Source: Straminergon stramineum (lineage: Eukaryota; Streptophyta; Bryopsida; Hypnales; Calliergonaceae). From it: a DNA stretch of 64,000 bases. A model generated the notes under the pieces. That model saw only the letters and a program-made list of their open reading frames with translations, had not been told where the DNA came from and made no database searches. The DNA lies in NCBI GenBank assembly GCA_963920665.1, contig OY987273.1:15812501-15876500 (forward strand), written 5' to 3'. The position numbers were made by a program, and so were the translations under genes. Every line of letters begins with the position of its first letter. Position 1 is the stretch's first letter. Positions 46,785 to 58,914 of the stretch are shown piece after piece.

Positions 46785-49129
46785 GAATTTTTCAAAATTT
46801 TCAATAGGCAAACAAAATTAGAATCTTCTTACCCTAAACATTGCATTAAGGTTGAGAGGATGATCCAGGTGTTCCATAAAAGGATCCAATACGGAACTGG
46901 ATTTCGGAAACCCAGATAGCAACAGCCTATAGTCTAGAGTTTTGGTCTAGGAATCCATTACGGATAAACGGTCCACTTTTGGAATGGTCGGTAGGATGAC
47001 GGGTACTTAAGCCCCACCACTCCCATTTCTCCCTCCTCTTTCTTCCACAATAGTTTTGAACTCGTATAGTTGTGTGAAAGTGTGGTGAGTTAGTGATCGT
47101 TTTAGTAGTTTAGTTAGTTTTGGTTTGCGATGGCAGAGGGAGATATCCATAAACTATTAGTCATGGCATGGATGGTCTATCCAACCAATCAGGAAAGGCT
47201 GAGGAATCAATTGTAGTTAGAAGACGATCTAAGCACAATAAGGTGTGTTGGCGTGTTCCTTAGGCCATGGATTGTGAAGAACGATCGGATGATTTAGGAG
47301 CTCATTGTAGAAGCTCCGAATCAGTATGAGTTGACCGTGAGGGGGCGACCCGAAACCTAGACGGATGAGGTTTGGGCATAGGTATACGAATTCCCCAAGA
47401 AGGGATCCGGGTTAGCCTTCCGAATGGATAAGTTCGCTATGGGAAAATTTAAGAATGTAGCCCATTCTAAAGAGGGGTATGCCATCACTGATTGTCTAAA
47501 TGGGAGGTAGAAGCAGGTCTTAGAGTTCCTTATTTTGTTCTTGTATCTGAAAAAGCCTACCCAGGTTACGATTATGGTAGCCAACACCATTTTTGGAGCA
47601 ATGGAAGGTAGACTAGTCAACTAGAGGAAAGTCATTGGAGTAATGGTCTCCAAGCTTACCACCAATGTAGGAAAGGCTAAGACCAGTCCAATTAATCCTT
47701 ACCTATTCCACCTCTACTACTATGTAGAACTTTTGAGTGATGCAAAAATGGTAGAATATAACACCAGATCCACAATCCTACATTACGGCCTTATAGATGA
47801 AGTGGAGGCGGAGTAGTTGGCATTCAAAGAAGAAAAAGAGCCGGAAGAGGAGGAGCAACTCATAGATCGGAGACAAAGGAAATCTACCAATTTGACTTCA
47901 TGAGGGAAACTCCTTATTCCAGAGAAGGTTCTGGAGAAGTAAGAAGAAGAAATCTCTAGATTCTTCAAGCCCAGATTCAACTAGGTATTGTAGGCATAGG
48001 AGTAACATTAGAATTTGGCAGATCTTCTCAGAGGGATCAACAAGGAGTTGAAGGTCGAGCTAGAGGATATACTTGACGTAGTGAAGAAACTTCTGAATTC
48101 GGAAGAGCTTGGACAGAAGGAGAAGTAGATCGAGAATCTGGAGAAGGAGAAGACTAACCTTTAAGCCAGATTGACTTGGGCAGAAGGAGAATTACTCGCA
48201 ATGAAGTAGAGGGAGAAGGAAACTTTGCAGCTTGTCAAGATCCTATCCGATTTGGTGGATAGACCCGCGGAGCTCGTCGTCAAGGCCTCCCCATCCAAAA
48301 CTGGCTAATCGAAGAAGGACATCTCACCAGATCCGAAGTGGTCCGAAATCTTGGTTAACTTCTCATCAAGGATGGATTCTGTGCTAAAGGAGATGCGTGA
48401 ACTCTTAGAACAGATTGATCTAGACCGTGTCATGGATTTTTCCCACTTTCCAGAAATCCACTTTGACACAAAAACTCCAGTGAAGTTAATAGTATTGCTG
48501 CCACTTCCATCAAGTCCAGAAGTTCCTAGGGAGACTCTCTAACATTCAATTGAGCCCTTCTCAACTCAATTGGAGAAGACCATCCGAGGGAGTGTGAAGA
48601 TAGTTCAGGTCTTCAGGAGCGAGCCAAGTAGCTAGACGCAGCACAAGAGTTGGCACCATCGGAAGTTACTATCTCGGCACCGATTCCAACGATCCGTCTT
48701 CTTGAGAAGGAAACCCTTCAGACACCCAAGTTGCTAACCCGTAGTGACTTGGCGGACCGGATTGGAGGATTGATGAATTCGGCTCGGACTCATTCAGAAA
48801 GCTTCGATCACATGTAGCAGCCTCAACCAAGGCAAGAGAAGACCACCATCGTTCTGGATGAGATCTCTGCAGGAGAAGCAGACGAGAAGGAGGTCACTCA
48901 AATTGAGAAATCTAAAGAAGAAGAATACCATACCGGATTAGAGGAGGAAGAAGAAGAGGAGGACATGGAAGAGGAAGATTCACCTCTAGAAATTTGGAAG
49001 ATCCAAACTTAGGCAACATTGAAGACAACTCTGGTGAAGGCAACTCCGAAAGCAACTCCGAGGGCATCCATTCGGGAACCATCAAGTCAAGGCGGGAGTA
49101 GTCAGAAGAAGGTGCCAAAGGTGAAGTAG
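46785..49129 (+). pseudogene. H-family gene, copy 2, uninterrupted but with many stops
   Basis: From ATG 47131 one frame runs about 500 codons with roughly 20 internal stops, mostly TAG; after a frame change near 48620 it continues to a stop at 49127-49129. Readable segments are KGSGLAFRMDKFAMGKFKN, MVANTIFGAMEGRLVN, NPYLFHLYYYVELLS, MVEYNTRSTILHYGL, an acidic run, IRGINKELKVELEDILD-like coiled-coil sequence, DRVMDFSHFPEIHFDTKTPVK, GLMNSARTHSESFDHM and a Glu-rich C-terminus. It aligns piecewise with the three fragments of copy 1. About 650 residues in total. Not recognised; the charged coiled-coil pattern and repeat status suggest a gag-like or selfish gene, but this is a guess. Confidence 0.7.
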
Positions 49130-50555
49130 TTAGGTTTTAGTTAGTTAGGATTTGAATTTTGAATCTCATCCGGGTTTCCAGATCTCGGCCCAAGTTCTGG
49201 ACTTTTAGGATCTGACTTTCTAGGTTTCTCAAGAAGTTTGTGATTGGTCACCTAGATTTTCAGGTGGCTTTTTGGCTTTGGGGTTTTGAGTTTTAAAGAG
49301 AAGGCAGGTCTGTTGTCCTCTCATTCCATTCTAGCGCTTATAGTTGGAATCTTGTCATCCTTTCTTTAATCTGAGCCACCAAGTGGACATTCAAGAATTG
49401 ATCTGTCGTATATCCAACTTTCTTGTGTTTGATTCTGAGAGCATTGAAGTGAAAGAGAGAGGAGGAGGAAAGGAGGAATCGGAATCTGAGGTGACTGGAT
49501 CTGATTTGGGAGGGAACGTTTGTGACAAAGTTTAGGCTTGTGAATATAGTCTTGTGCACAGTGCCTTTAAAACATTGGAACGGAAATCCGGCAAGGAGTG
49601 GCATGGGTGCGAGTCCGGAATACTTGGGAGGATTTTGTGTGGAGATAAGCAATCGCCAACGGAAGAATCCCCATCCTACTCTTTGGAAGGTTTGCCAAAC
49701 CCTAGGATCAGTCTAGTAAACAACTAACAATCCCCCATCGAGTCCAATTTTTGTTGATCTGTCGGTGTAGTGGAGAAGACTTGTGACGGCTCTTAGTGAC
49801 TTGCCTTTCGGATTAGCCATCCAGAAAGTTGTAAGAATGTTTCATGGTCTGATCTAGTGCAACATTTAGTCTAAGAGTGTTTTGTGTAGTTAAGAAAGAG
49901 AAGAGAGTGTGAGGAATACAAGTGGTGAGTCACTACCCCTCTACAAGATCAAAGGCAAACCCTTTGAGGGTAAAATAGAGGCCCCAAAAACCAGTGTGTG
50001 TGAAAAGTGACGGATCCAGATTGGATTCCGGAAAGGTAATGATCTGGAAAAGAAAGAAAAGAAGTGAAGAGAGTGCTTAAGTTGGTAAAACGAATAATCT
50101 CAGCTTGCAGCAATAGTCTAGAATCCCCTGGGACGATATTTCGAGTCATTTTACGATGTTTTGGTGTTGTAATGATACTTACTTTCCTTTGCACGTACAA
50201 CAGCTTCCACATTGGATAACACAACTTAGGAAATTCAGATTTGTTGTCTTCACAATGTCAAGAATGAATCAAAACCTACATTCCAGGCATCCACCACTTG
50301 GAGAAGCTCTCTGAATTGCTTTAGATAAGCCACCGCCAAACAAAAGCCCGTAGGTATGAATTCAAAACCCTACTCATCAAACTCGTCTTATATTGAATAT
50401 TGCATTTCCCTTATAGAGAGGAACATCTACTAAAACAAAGACTAGATGAATCTAAGAAGCTTAAGGCATTAGTCTCTCCATCTTATGTATTCTTTGTTTT
50501 CACGCGATTCCCAGATTTCAATGCCTATCGCAACGAGAAACGGGAGGCTTCTCCT
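49130..50555. other. Downstream of H copy 2, no gene seen
   Basis: Contains TTAGTTAGTTAGG and other low-complexity stretches typical of a 3' untranslated or spacer region. Frames at 49338-49716 and 49949-50224 overlap on opposite strands with no motif. Confidence 0.4.
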
Positions 50556-51275
50556 TCACTTAAATTGTGTATGAGGGTGGAGCTGGTCGCAACCCTCTCA
50601 GGGTCGGAACCTTCCCTTCAAAAGAGCAGCCCATGCTTGAATTTCCATTTTTATTTTGATGAGGAGAATCCCAGTTTTCTCGAGCTCACGCTGTGAGAGT
50701 CAACTTCGCTTAAATCATGCATGAGGGTGGAGCTAGTCGCCACCCTCTCGGGGTCGGGACCTTCCCTTCGAGAGAGCAACCCATGTATGAGTTTCCATTT
50801 TTATTTTGATCATGACAATCCTTGTTCTATTGGCTTACGTTGTGAGGGTCACCTTCGCTTAAATCGTGCATGAGGGTGGAGCTAGTCACCACCTTCACGA
50901 GGTAGAGACCTTCCCTTCGAGGGGGTACCCCATGCATGAGTTTCCATTTGGTTTTTGATCACGACAATCCAAGTTCTGTCAAGCTCATGCTTTGAGGGTC
51001 ATCTTTGCTTAAATTGCGCATGAGGGAGGAGCTAGTCGCCACCCTCTCAAGGCTGAGACCTTCCCTTCGAGGGGGTACCCCATGCATGAGTTTCCATTTT
51101 GTTTTTGATCACGACAATCCGAGTTCTGTCAAGCTCACCCTATGAGGGTCATCTTCACTTAAATCACGCATGAAGGTGGAGCTAGTCGCCACCCTCTCGA
51201 GGTTGAGACCTTCCCTTCGAGGGGGTACCCCATGCATGAGTTTCCATTTTTATTTTGATCACGGGAATTATTTAT
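50556..51275 (+). repeat. 150-bp tandem array, 5 units, each with a stem-loop
   Basis: TAAA anchor words fall at 50561, 50711, 50860, 51010 and 51160, a period of 149-150 bp. Each unit contains an inverted pair GAGGGTGG..CCACCCTC with a ~9-base loop (best in units 1, 2 and 5), then CCTTCCCTTCGAG. Units 3-5 contain the palindrome GGGGTACCCC followed by ATGCAT, whereas units 1-2 have diverged there. It ends about 750 bp before the ParB-like/methylase-like gene. Confidence 0.9.
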
Positions 51276-52027
51276 CGAAATATCTTACTTGAGATTGACA
51301 TGGAATTACAGGGACTTCTGTCCACATGGATGTTGATTGAGGGAGGTGGATCCCTCAAGCATACTTTGTGGATCCTCCATGGGGTTAGTCTCTTCTAAGT
51401 TGTACTTCTGTGTGGTTGTAAAGGTTGATTTGAATCCACAAGGCATGCTAGTTGAAGAGCACTTGGAGCAAATTGAGGGCTTGGACGGAGGAGGCTCTTT
51501 GGAGGTTGGTTTGTCGGACAATCCATCTAATGCTCCACTTGACATTCCAGCACCAAGGCATGGGGTAAGCTTGGATGGGTCTTTACGACATACAGACTTA
51601 GATGATTCTGACATTTGTAGACAAGGCCTTATTCCCCCCTCTCATTCAGTTTGTACATCTATAGGGGGGAATGAGGATGTTCTAGTCTTGTTAGGATCTC
51701 AATATTCCACAAAATCTTGCACATGCTATCATCAGGATGCAGAGGTCACTTCCGAATATCAATCCGATGACGACATTCTCATTTACTGCTGCAGACATTA
51801 CAAACCCATTACTTAGTCTTGTGAATTTGTTGTTTAGGGAATACTTATCAATCTTGTATCGATTGTCCTTAGAGAAGGCTTACTTCTAAGTACTTTGGCC
51901 TATTCTACTTCTACTTGCACTTTGCATTACTATAGTTCTATTCTACATATTACTCTCTTGGGAATAAAGAAAGTACATCTGCGTTCCCTCCTTTCATTTC
52001 ATTACCCTTCTACGAATATTATAGCAT
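51276..52027 (+). other. Upstream region of the ParB/methylase gene, one open frame of unknown status
   Basis: A 159-codon open frame ends at 51816 (segments DLNPQGMLVEEHLEQIEGLD, HTDLDDSDICRQG, DVLVLLGSQYS). It has no clear ATG at its start and could be an upstream exon of the gene at 52028 or an unrelated relic. The last ~200 bp before the ATG are AT-rich. Confidence 0.35.
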
Positions 52028-55000
52028 ATGGTCTCAACAAAAACTTTTGAGTCTCCTACAAGGTCCATTGGGGCTCCTATGGTGGATGCTAGTTTCCAAC
52101 CAGGAATTGGTTCTAGTGTGGACACGGATGAAGGAGCAGGGGACCTCATTCTTGAAGGACAGGAGGACTACATCGAGGATGATATCAGGCGGTCCTAGAG
52201 ATTGGATACGGTGTCTATCATAGCCAGTTTGAGGATGACGACATTTGACTTATTCCGCATGTGGATTCCTCTTTGTAGGTTGGTGCCCATGCCAATGGTT
52301 TGCTTGACACTCACTTCCGATTTGAGATTACTCAAGAATCAATTTAGTCGTGGCTATGAAGAAGGCGCACGAGTTTTCTACGTGTCAATTTCAAATGATG
52401 AAGGGCAAACAACAATGTTTTCAAATGTAAAAAAAGCGAATTGGGGACCGTTGTGGAATTCAGTGAATGGCAAATTCAATATTGTGTTGAAGTCCAATGC
52501 AGCTTTGAAGCACTTGGTAGACTACAAATTTTTTGTTTGTGATGGAAATCACAAACGAATAGCTTGGATGAACCATATAAATTGACTTCACAACACAAAG
52601 AGAGATTGGCATATCATGGTTGACTCCATTGTACTCGATACAAGGAATCGGATTGGGGTGGCCATGCAAGCTATGCATGACATAAACAAGTGAAATTTTC
52701 CAAATTTTGTTTTATTAAGGTTACTTCTTTTGAACCCCTCCTTTAAGCTCATTCCTGGATTCTGTTTGGTATACTCTCAAGTCTAATTCAAGAATAATCT
52801 ATTATCATAGGCATACAGAAAATTTGCATATCAAGACAAATCTTGTGCATACCTTGTATCAAGTGCAGAAGTATAGAGTCATGGATCTCGAGAGGTTCAA
52901 CAAGCTCTTAAGTCATGAAGAAATTAAATCTTGCCAACATAGTACATAGAGGACGTGGTACTAGATGCCCCTTGAGGTTTTTACCTCTTTCATTTTCAAG
53001 GTATAGCTTTGATCTTCATTGTACACTCTTGTGTGACATGTCAGTCATTCTCACAATTCCTTGACTTCACTTCCTTTTCTAAGCACACCACATTTTCATG
53101 TGTTGTATTTTCTATTTTAGCAAGAAATCACAACTATTGCTAATGCTGCAATCCGTAAATAAAATGAAGATACACCGGCCAATGAGGTCACTAAGGAGGG
53201 TGTTGCAATAGCAATGAGAATTTCAATCAAAGAGGCCATGGAGAAGCTCTATAAGAAGTTGTCTAAGATAGTTGCAGTTGCCAATCCTGCATTTGGTCGG
53301 GATTGGTTGGAGGAGGTACAATCCACCTAGAGTTGAAATTAGCAGATTCCAGATTCTACCTACATTGTTGCCTCTAAGAATGAGTTCATTCATTTGAGCA
53401 GATTGAGTGACATTGGAGCCTCTATATTGTCCTGGAGTTGACTTTAGAGAAATTGCAATTGATTGCCACCACCAACGTCAACCCCATGTTCAAACTGAGG
53501 TGGTTGAAATGGATCAACTCCTCAGGGCCCACTCGAGAGGCACGCTGATTTCTTGCATGTTCCATGAATGAGGAGAAACTAGAACTATTTCTATCAAAAG
53601 CATGTTGGTATGCAAGGGTAAGCTTTACATGTCTCTATGACTATTCCTCTTCATGATTTGGTCTTCCTTTCAAGTACTTTTTCTACATTTACACTATATA
53701 AGACATTGACCTTGCTAGAGTTGTTACTAACCTCAACGACTGTGAATACATCCATATTTTAGCAGATTGAGGAAGTAGCTACGAAAATGTTCGACTCAAT
53801 CATCTGATCTGATAATATTACTATGGACATGGCCGTCTCTACCAAGCCACAAGCATTACCCGAGTATTTAGAAGGGTGGAGGATGAAGCTTTGGGATCAC
53901 GCCTACTCGGGTACATTCAAGGGTACTGATGCCTTCAAGAAGTCAAACTCTTTCAAGGACTTCGGAGGATCCATGCTATTTGTGAAGCGCGTCATTTATA
54001 AGTACATGCCTACTTTTCTACATATGCCTTCTTTTACTTAAAGTATTTGGTTGAGGAAGCCTTCTTTGGTCCATTTATCAAATGTAATCGATGTCTTTGT
54101 ATAATTGTTATTTGTAGTTTTGTCAGTACCTTTGTTGCATTTCTACAAGGATACCAACTCTTATCTGGGTACAGCCAAGGATCTACTCCGGAATACTACC
54201 ACGTATTTGTTACTAATGATTTTTTGATGATAATTTATCTGATTCTAATTCATTTCATTCTTGTACAATAATCCTTCAGATCATCTAGGCTGAATGATTG
54301 GTTGCATCTTCATTATGAATAATTCTATATGAATTTGGTCTAAATATCTTTGAACTTCTTCTGTAGGTATTTCAAGTTCAAGTTAAATGGCAAGAAGGCC
54401 CTTGCCAAGGCTGATTTGCCCCCTTTCTTACGACAAGGCTAGATTGTTCCTCTATTGACTACATGTCTTCTCCCACCCAATTGAAAAATTAGACCAGCAC
54501 CCATTTGCTAGCTTGCCCTTGGTACCTCGAGTGCAATTTCGGGACCACTCCACCAGTAGAAGAGATTCTTTTTCAAACACTAAAGATTGTTGCAATTGTA
54601 GAGCCTAAGTTTGATGAATTTGCGGGCTTGGATCTAGAGGCACGAGATAGAGCCATCAAGCAGCGTGACACGTCAAACAAGAGGAAGTTGGATAGATTAG
54701 AAAATGCCAAAAAGAAAACCAAGGACAATAAGAAGAAGAGACTTGCCGCTCAAGTTGAGAAGGACCTAGAGAAAAGTAAGAAGAAGGGCACCAAGAGGAA
54801 GGTTGAAACACCACTGCAGGAACCAGCTATAAGCGCAACTGACATGAAAGAAGGATCATTTGGTTTTTCCCTTACTCAAGAGCGTTTGGTCCATGGCTTA
54901 ACACCAACAGCTCATAATGTAGACCCCATTCCTAACGTTGACAAATGCATTATGAACTTCTCTTTGGGTACTCTTCATGGCTCCCAAAAGGCCTATGATG

Positions 55001-56637
55001 ACATGCTATCCTTCTTGGCAATGGTAAACCCTTAGTCTCTTTCGTTGGCTATTATATTTCTAGATTTCTAACCACAGATAATATTATTGAATCACACATT
55101 AGTTCTTTTCTTGTCCAAGTGTCCCAATCCCTAAATCCTATACCTTATTTGTATTTCAATTTATATTTCTTAGTATCCCACCCTTACTCATTTCATGTCT
55201 TGTGCCTTTTCTTATAGCATTCCAATGACAAGGATCGCTACTTCAATAGAGTCCTCAATTCAGAGTTAGCAGTGGACTTAATCATCGTGGATGTTCCTGA
55301 AGGTCTTCACATTCCAACCATATTAGCTCCACTTGCACCCATTCCCAAGTGGAACAAGTTCAGAAATCAATGGTTAGTTCCTGTGTTTGACTTTGCTCAG
55401 GAGTTCTTACACGATAACGGCGATTTGTTGGTGATATACCTAGCACCCTCTGTACCCCACAAAAGCCACATCCTCGAATGCTGCAAGGAGTATAATTTTC
55501 GCATATTCCTCACTTAGTTTGGCATGAATCATCTTCACTTGACATCACCTTCTGATCCAACTAAAATAGTATGAGACATTACACTCTCTTACATGTTTTC
55601 TTGCATTTCCACATCCATTGTATTAGATCCTTACTTCGTTGTTTCCGCATGTTTTTTGTGCATTATCACATCCATTGTATTGGCTACTTACTTCTTTGTT
55701 TCTACAAACTATGTGGTTCGCTATCTCTCTCATGGTCAAAAAATGTGGACCAAAGACTGAGGATGAATTTCCATTCTGGTTTGTTCCATCTCATGATGTG
55801 GTAGGTGTCAATGTCGAGTAAGACGACATCCTACAAAACTTTTGTAGCAAAGAAGACATTACCATGAATGGCGATATACCATGGCGGGGTCCTCAAGAAA
55901 AGGTCCACCAATTCATGTAGATGCTTGTGGAAGCATGCTCTAAACTTGGGGACGTGGTTGTCGACTGCACAGCGACTACAGGTAATTAGTGTTCTTCTAA
56001 TTCATTTATTCTCCATCAAATTACAGACCCATACTCGAATTTCAATGTATGACCCTTAAATTTCTTTGGGATGTTTGTAGGGTCCAGCATTCAAGCTTGT
56101 TGTGCTACACGTTGTCATATTCTGGCATTTGAAGAAGACAAGGCTATCTTTGACACCCTCATTGCTCCAGTCATGCGTGCCACTATGGTTCCTCAACCAC
56201 AATTGCCAAACCTTGCTATGGCCACTATAGATCTTGACGACATGGATGTCCTAGTTCAACCTATTGTGAAGATACCATGATTTAGTAAATAGGTTTTCCT
56301 TTGAGCTCCATGGTTTGGACCCAATGTTTCATTTTAACTTCATTTGATCTAATATGTTGTTTACTTTTGTCTATAAGCAAACTGCAGAAGTGAGGAACTC
56401 TAAACATATTCCATTTTTTTCCAATCCATCATTTTTCCCAAGCCCCCTTAAGCCATTTCAGCTACCTGTGTATGTTGAGGCGATTTCCAAGGACCTTGTC
56501 AACCTAAACCCTAGGCCATCTTCTAAGGCCCAATCGGTAGATCCTCGCATACTGGAGTTTGTAGATGATTATGTTATAGAGTCACATTTAGAGCCATCTA
56601 AGAGTGAAGGTAGTTCAACCTCAGCCCACTTGAGGTG
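52028..56637 (+). pseudogene. Multi-exon gene with ParB-like and N4/N6 DNA-methylase-like regions, degenerate
   Basis: ATG 52028 opens a frame to 52689 with two stops (TAG 52196, TGA 52583). It holds a ParB-like pattern: LRLLKNQFSRGYEEGARVF and then FFVCDGNHKRIAWM (DGNHK at 52541-52555), followed by DWHIMVDSIVLDTRN. In-phase splicing continues at 52811-53000 and 53121. Around 53764-54015 is PEYLEGWRMKLWDHAYSGTF. A basic coiled-coil exon at about 54505-55023 (KKKTKDNKKKRLAAQVEKD) splices in phase to 55218, with VDLIIVDVPEG at the position of catalytic motif IV (55290-55304). GDVVVDCTATTG joins SSIQACCATRCHILAFEEDK across the 55981/56081 intron, matching motif I of beta-class N4/N6 methylases. 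Motif order IV before I fits that class. At least nine in-frame stops and the altered D-V-P-E tetrad make activity unlikely. The C-terminal exon at about 56378-56637 is tentative. Confidence 0.6.
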
Positions 56638-57329
56638 AAGTATTGTCATGCAACTTTATGGGAATTTTAGTGCGTATTGGTGATTGCCAATTTGATGCTT
56701 TTTTATTTCATTTGTATTAGAGGTTTGCTTGTATCAAATTGGATGATGCTTTGGGTAGTGATTTGAAGATGTACTATAAAAATTGAGTTTGAATTTGGAA
56801 ACCCTGTCCTCTAACATAAACCTGCACTTGTAAAAGCCTACACTTCGATGAATCCATAGTCATAGGACAAGTTTTTGGAAGGGAACTAGGCCCTATAAAA
56901 TGGCCAAATCCATTTTCAAATTCACTAGAGTTCTTTTCCAATCGTAGACCTCTTTCATCAATGTCAACCCTAAACCTGTCATTTGTTTCCTCGGAAGTTT
57001 TCAAGCATTTTTCATCCACTTTCATCCAACCTTAATCCATTTTTTTAATCTACTTTCATCCAAATAATAATCACTTTCATCCACTTTGTCCAACCATTTT
57101 CATCCATAACCCTAAATTGCTTTCATCCATTCTTACAAACCACTTTCATCCACTTCTTCCATCAATGTTCATCATTTTTTTCCTGAATTTCCATCCATTT
57201 TTGTACAAACTTCCATCAAAGTTTCTATCCATTTCTTCTCACATATTTTATTTCATCCAATATCGTCAAAACTTGCTTGCCAATCCCCGCTTGTCGTTCC
57301 ATGCTCACATACCAACATTCCCCCCACAA
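56638..57329. repeat. Spacer with degenerate TTTCATCCA microsatellite
   Basis: CTTTCATCCA and close variants recur more than ten times between 57010 and 57260 at irregular short spacing. The preceding 370 bp show nothing recognisable. Confidence 0.6.
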
Positions 57330-57583
57330 AAAGTACTATAGGAGAGGTTGGTCTCCCTCCTCCCTCCCTAATGGAACCTTGATGAGTCCCAATGACTCAT
57401 GGTTGGTGATGCAACTTCACCATCGGCTTCAACGCTTCATTGGACACTTGTATGTGTATCCGAGGGCCTTAGTGGTTGGAGTCCAATTCCATGTTAGGCC
57501 ATCGACATTGTGTCCCAAACTGTGAGTCCAGATTAGTATTTGTGTGAGAGTAGCAAATATACAATGGGCCTAATATGGAGTGG
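57330..57583 (+). repeat. R-family fragment (internal ~250 bp)
   Basis: Starts at AGTACTATAGGAG and corresponds to about positions 750-1000 of a full R copy. It ends exactly where the full R copy at 57584 begins, in the same orientation. Confidence 0.75.
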
Positions 57584-58901
57584 TATCATGCCCCTATCTC
57601 CTTGGGGTGCCTGAAGTGTCTTAGTGAGCAAGGGGGGACCTTGGAGGTGACTTCCCAAGCCTTGCAATAGGCTAAGAACGGAGAAATGAGAGACTCCCAA
57701 GCAATCAGAGCGCAATAGCACCTAGGTTACAAAGGGCACTATAGCATGGCATACATGCTTGGAAAGCTCTTGAGAAGACGCTTCTAGCCGTCCAAAGAAT
57801 GCATAATTTAAACTAGTAGGCTAGAAGTTATGGCCGTTCAAAGTTAGGGGTGTCTCAGTGCCATCAAGACACTCAAAGGCTAGGTGTGAGGGTTTCTTAA
57901 AGAATCACTCAACAAAGCATGGCATATAGCATATTATTGGAAAGCTACAAGGACAAGGAACCTAGAATGCCAAGCATTACGAGGTTCTAAGCCATGAGCC
58001 AAAAGTTGTGGCCAAGGAAAGGACTGTGGTGAAGGCGTGACGCCACTCCCGATGAATCCGAATCTTTGGAGGGCTATAACTTTGTGAGAACTTGTCCAAA
58101 TGGGACAAGTGAGTAGTCCATCTACATCTACTTGTTGCGTAGATATCCGAAATGGACTTGCATGTGGGATTTGAAGCCCTGACAACAAAGTCACACCGTT
58201 TGAAAGTTCGGAAGTTCAAACGAAGTGAGAACTTGGGGATTTCGGTTGGAAATAGGTGGTTTTCCAAAACCCAAGGGGGTTTGGGAGGTCCCCTTGACCC
58301 ACAAAAGGGGGGCTACCAAATACTACAAAGAGTACTATAGGAGGGGTTGGTCTCCCTCGTCACTCCTTTTTGGAGCCTTGGTGAGTCCTGGTGACTCATA
58401 GGTAGTGATGTAACTTCACCACCGACTTCAAGGCTCTTTGGGACACTTGTGTGTGTGTGTGTCTAGGGGCACCGGTTGGTTGGAGTTCCACTCCTTGTTA
58501 GGCCTTTGTTAATGTGTCCTGAGTTGTGAGTCTTAATTAGTGTTGGTGTGAGAGTAGCAAATGCACAACGGGTCTAGTATGAAGTAGGGTGACAACCAAG
58601 GGTGGTTAGGACCGTGGTGAGTAGTGCCACCATGAGACCTAGTATAGTAAGATGGAAGGTCCGCCCCATGTCACCAAGTCACATGCTAAGTGTCATGATT
58701 GGGATGCATGCTAGAAGTCCTAGGCACTAGGACTTAGCAATGTGAGTTGGAAATGGGAGCTAATGCTGTGAATGCGTGGTATGTGCAATGTTAGTTAGTT
58801 GGGCCTAAGTGATATTGATATTAGAGTGTGGTGAGCCCTAAAAGTTGTGAAGGGCTATTGAAGTCTGGTTGGAGCTATAAGGTATTACTAGGGCTGTAAC
58901 A
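57584..58901 (+). repeat. R-family LTR-like repeat, 1318 bp
   Basis: Near-identical to 43638-44955 in inverse orientation. It starts TATCATGCCCC (TG mutated to TA) and ends GGGCTGTAACA. Flanks AGTGG and CGAGT do not match, so the right border was probably changed after insertion. No coding content. Confidence 0.8.
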
Positions 58902-58914
58902 CGAGTGTTGCTTC

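Noticed and set aside
49127..49129. Reassigned or read-through TAG codons in the H gene
   Set aside because: Plants use the standard code; TAG bias fits deamination of CAG in a methylated repeat, and frame changes also occur.
50556..51275. CRISPR array
   Set aside because: Units are 150-bp contiguous tandem repeats without spacers, and the organism is a plant.
52028..56637. Bacterial contamination carrying a ParB-methylase operon
   Set aside because: The frame is interrupted by introns with matching phase, base composition is that of the surroundings, and plant repeats flank it.
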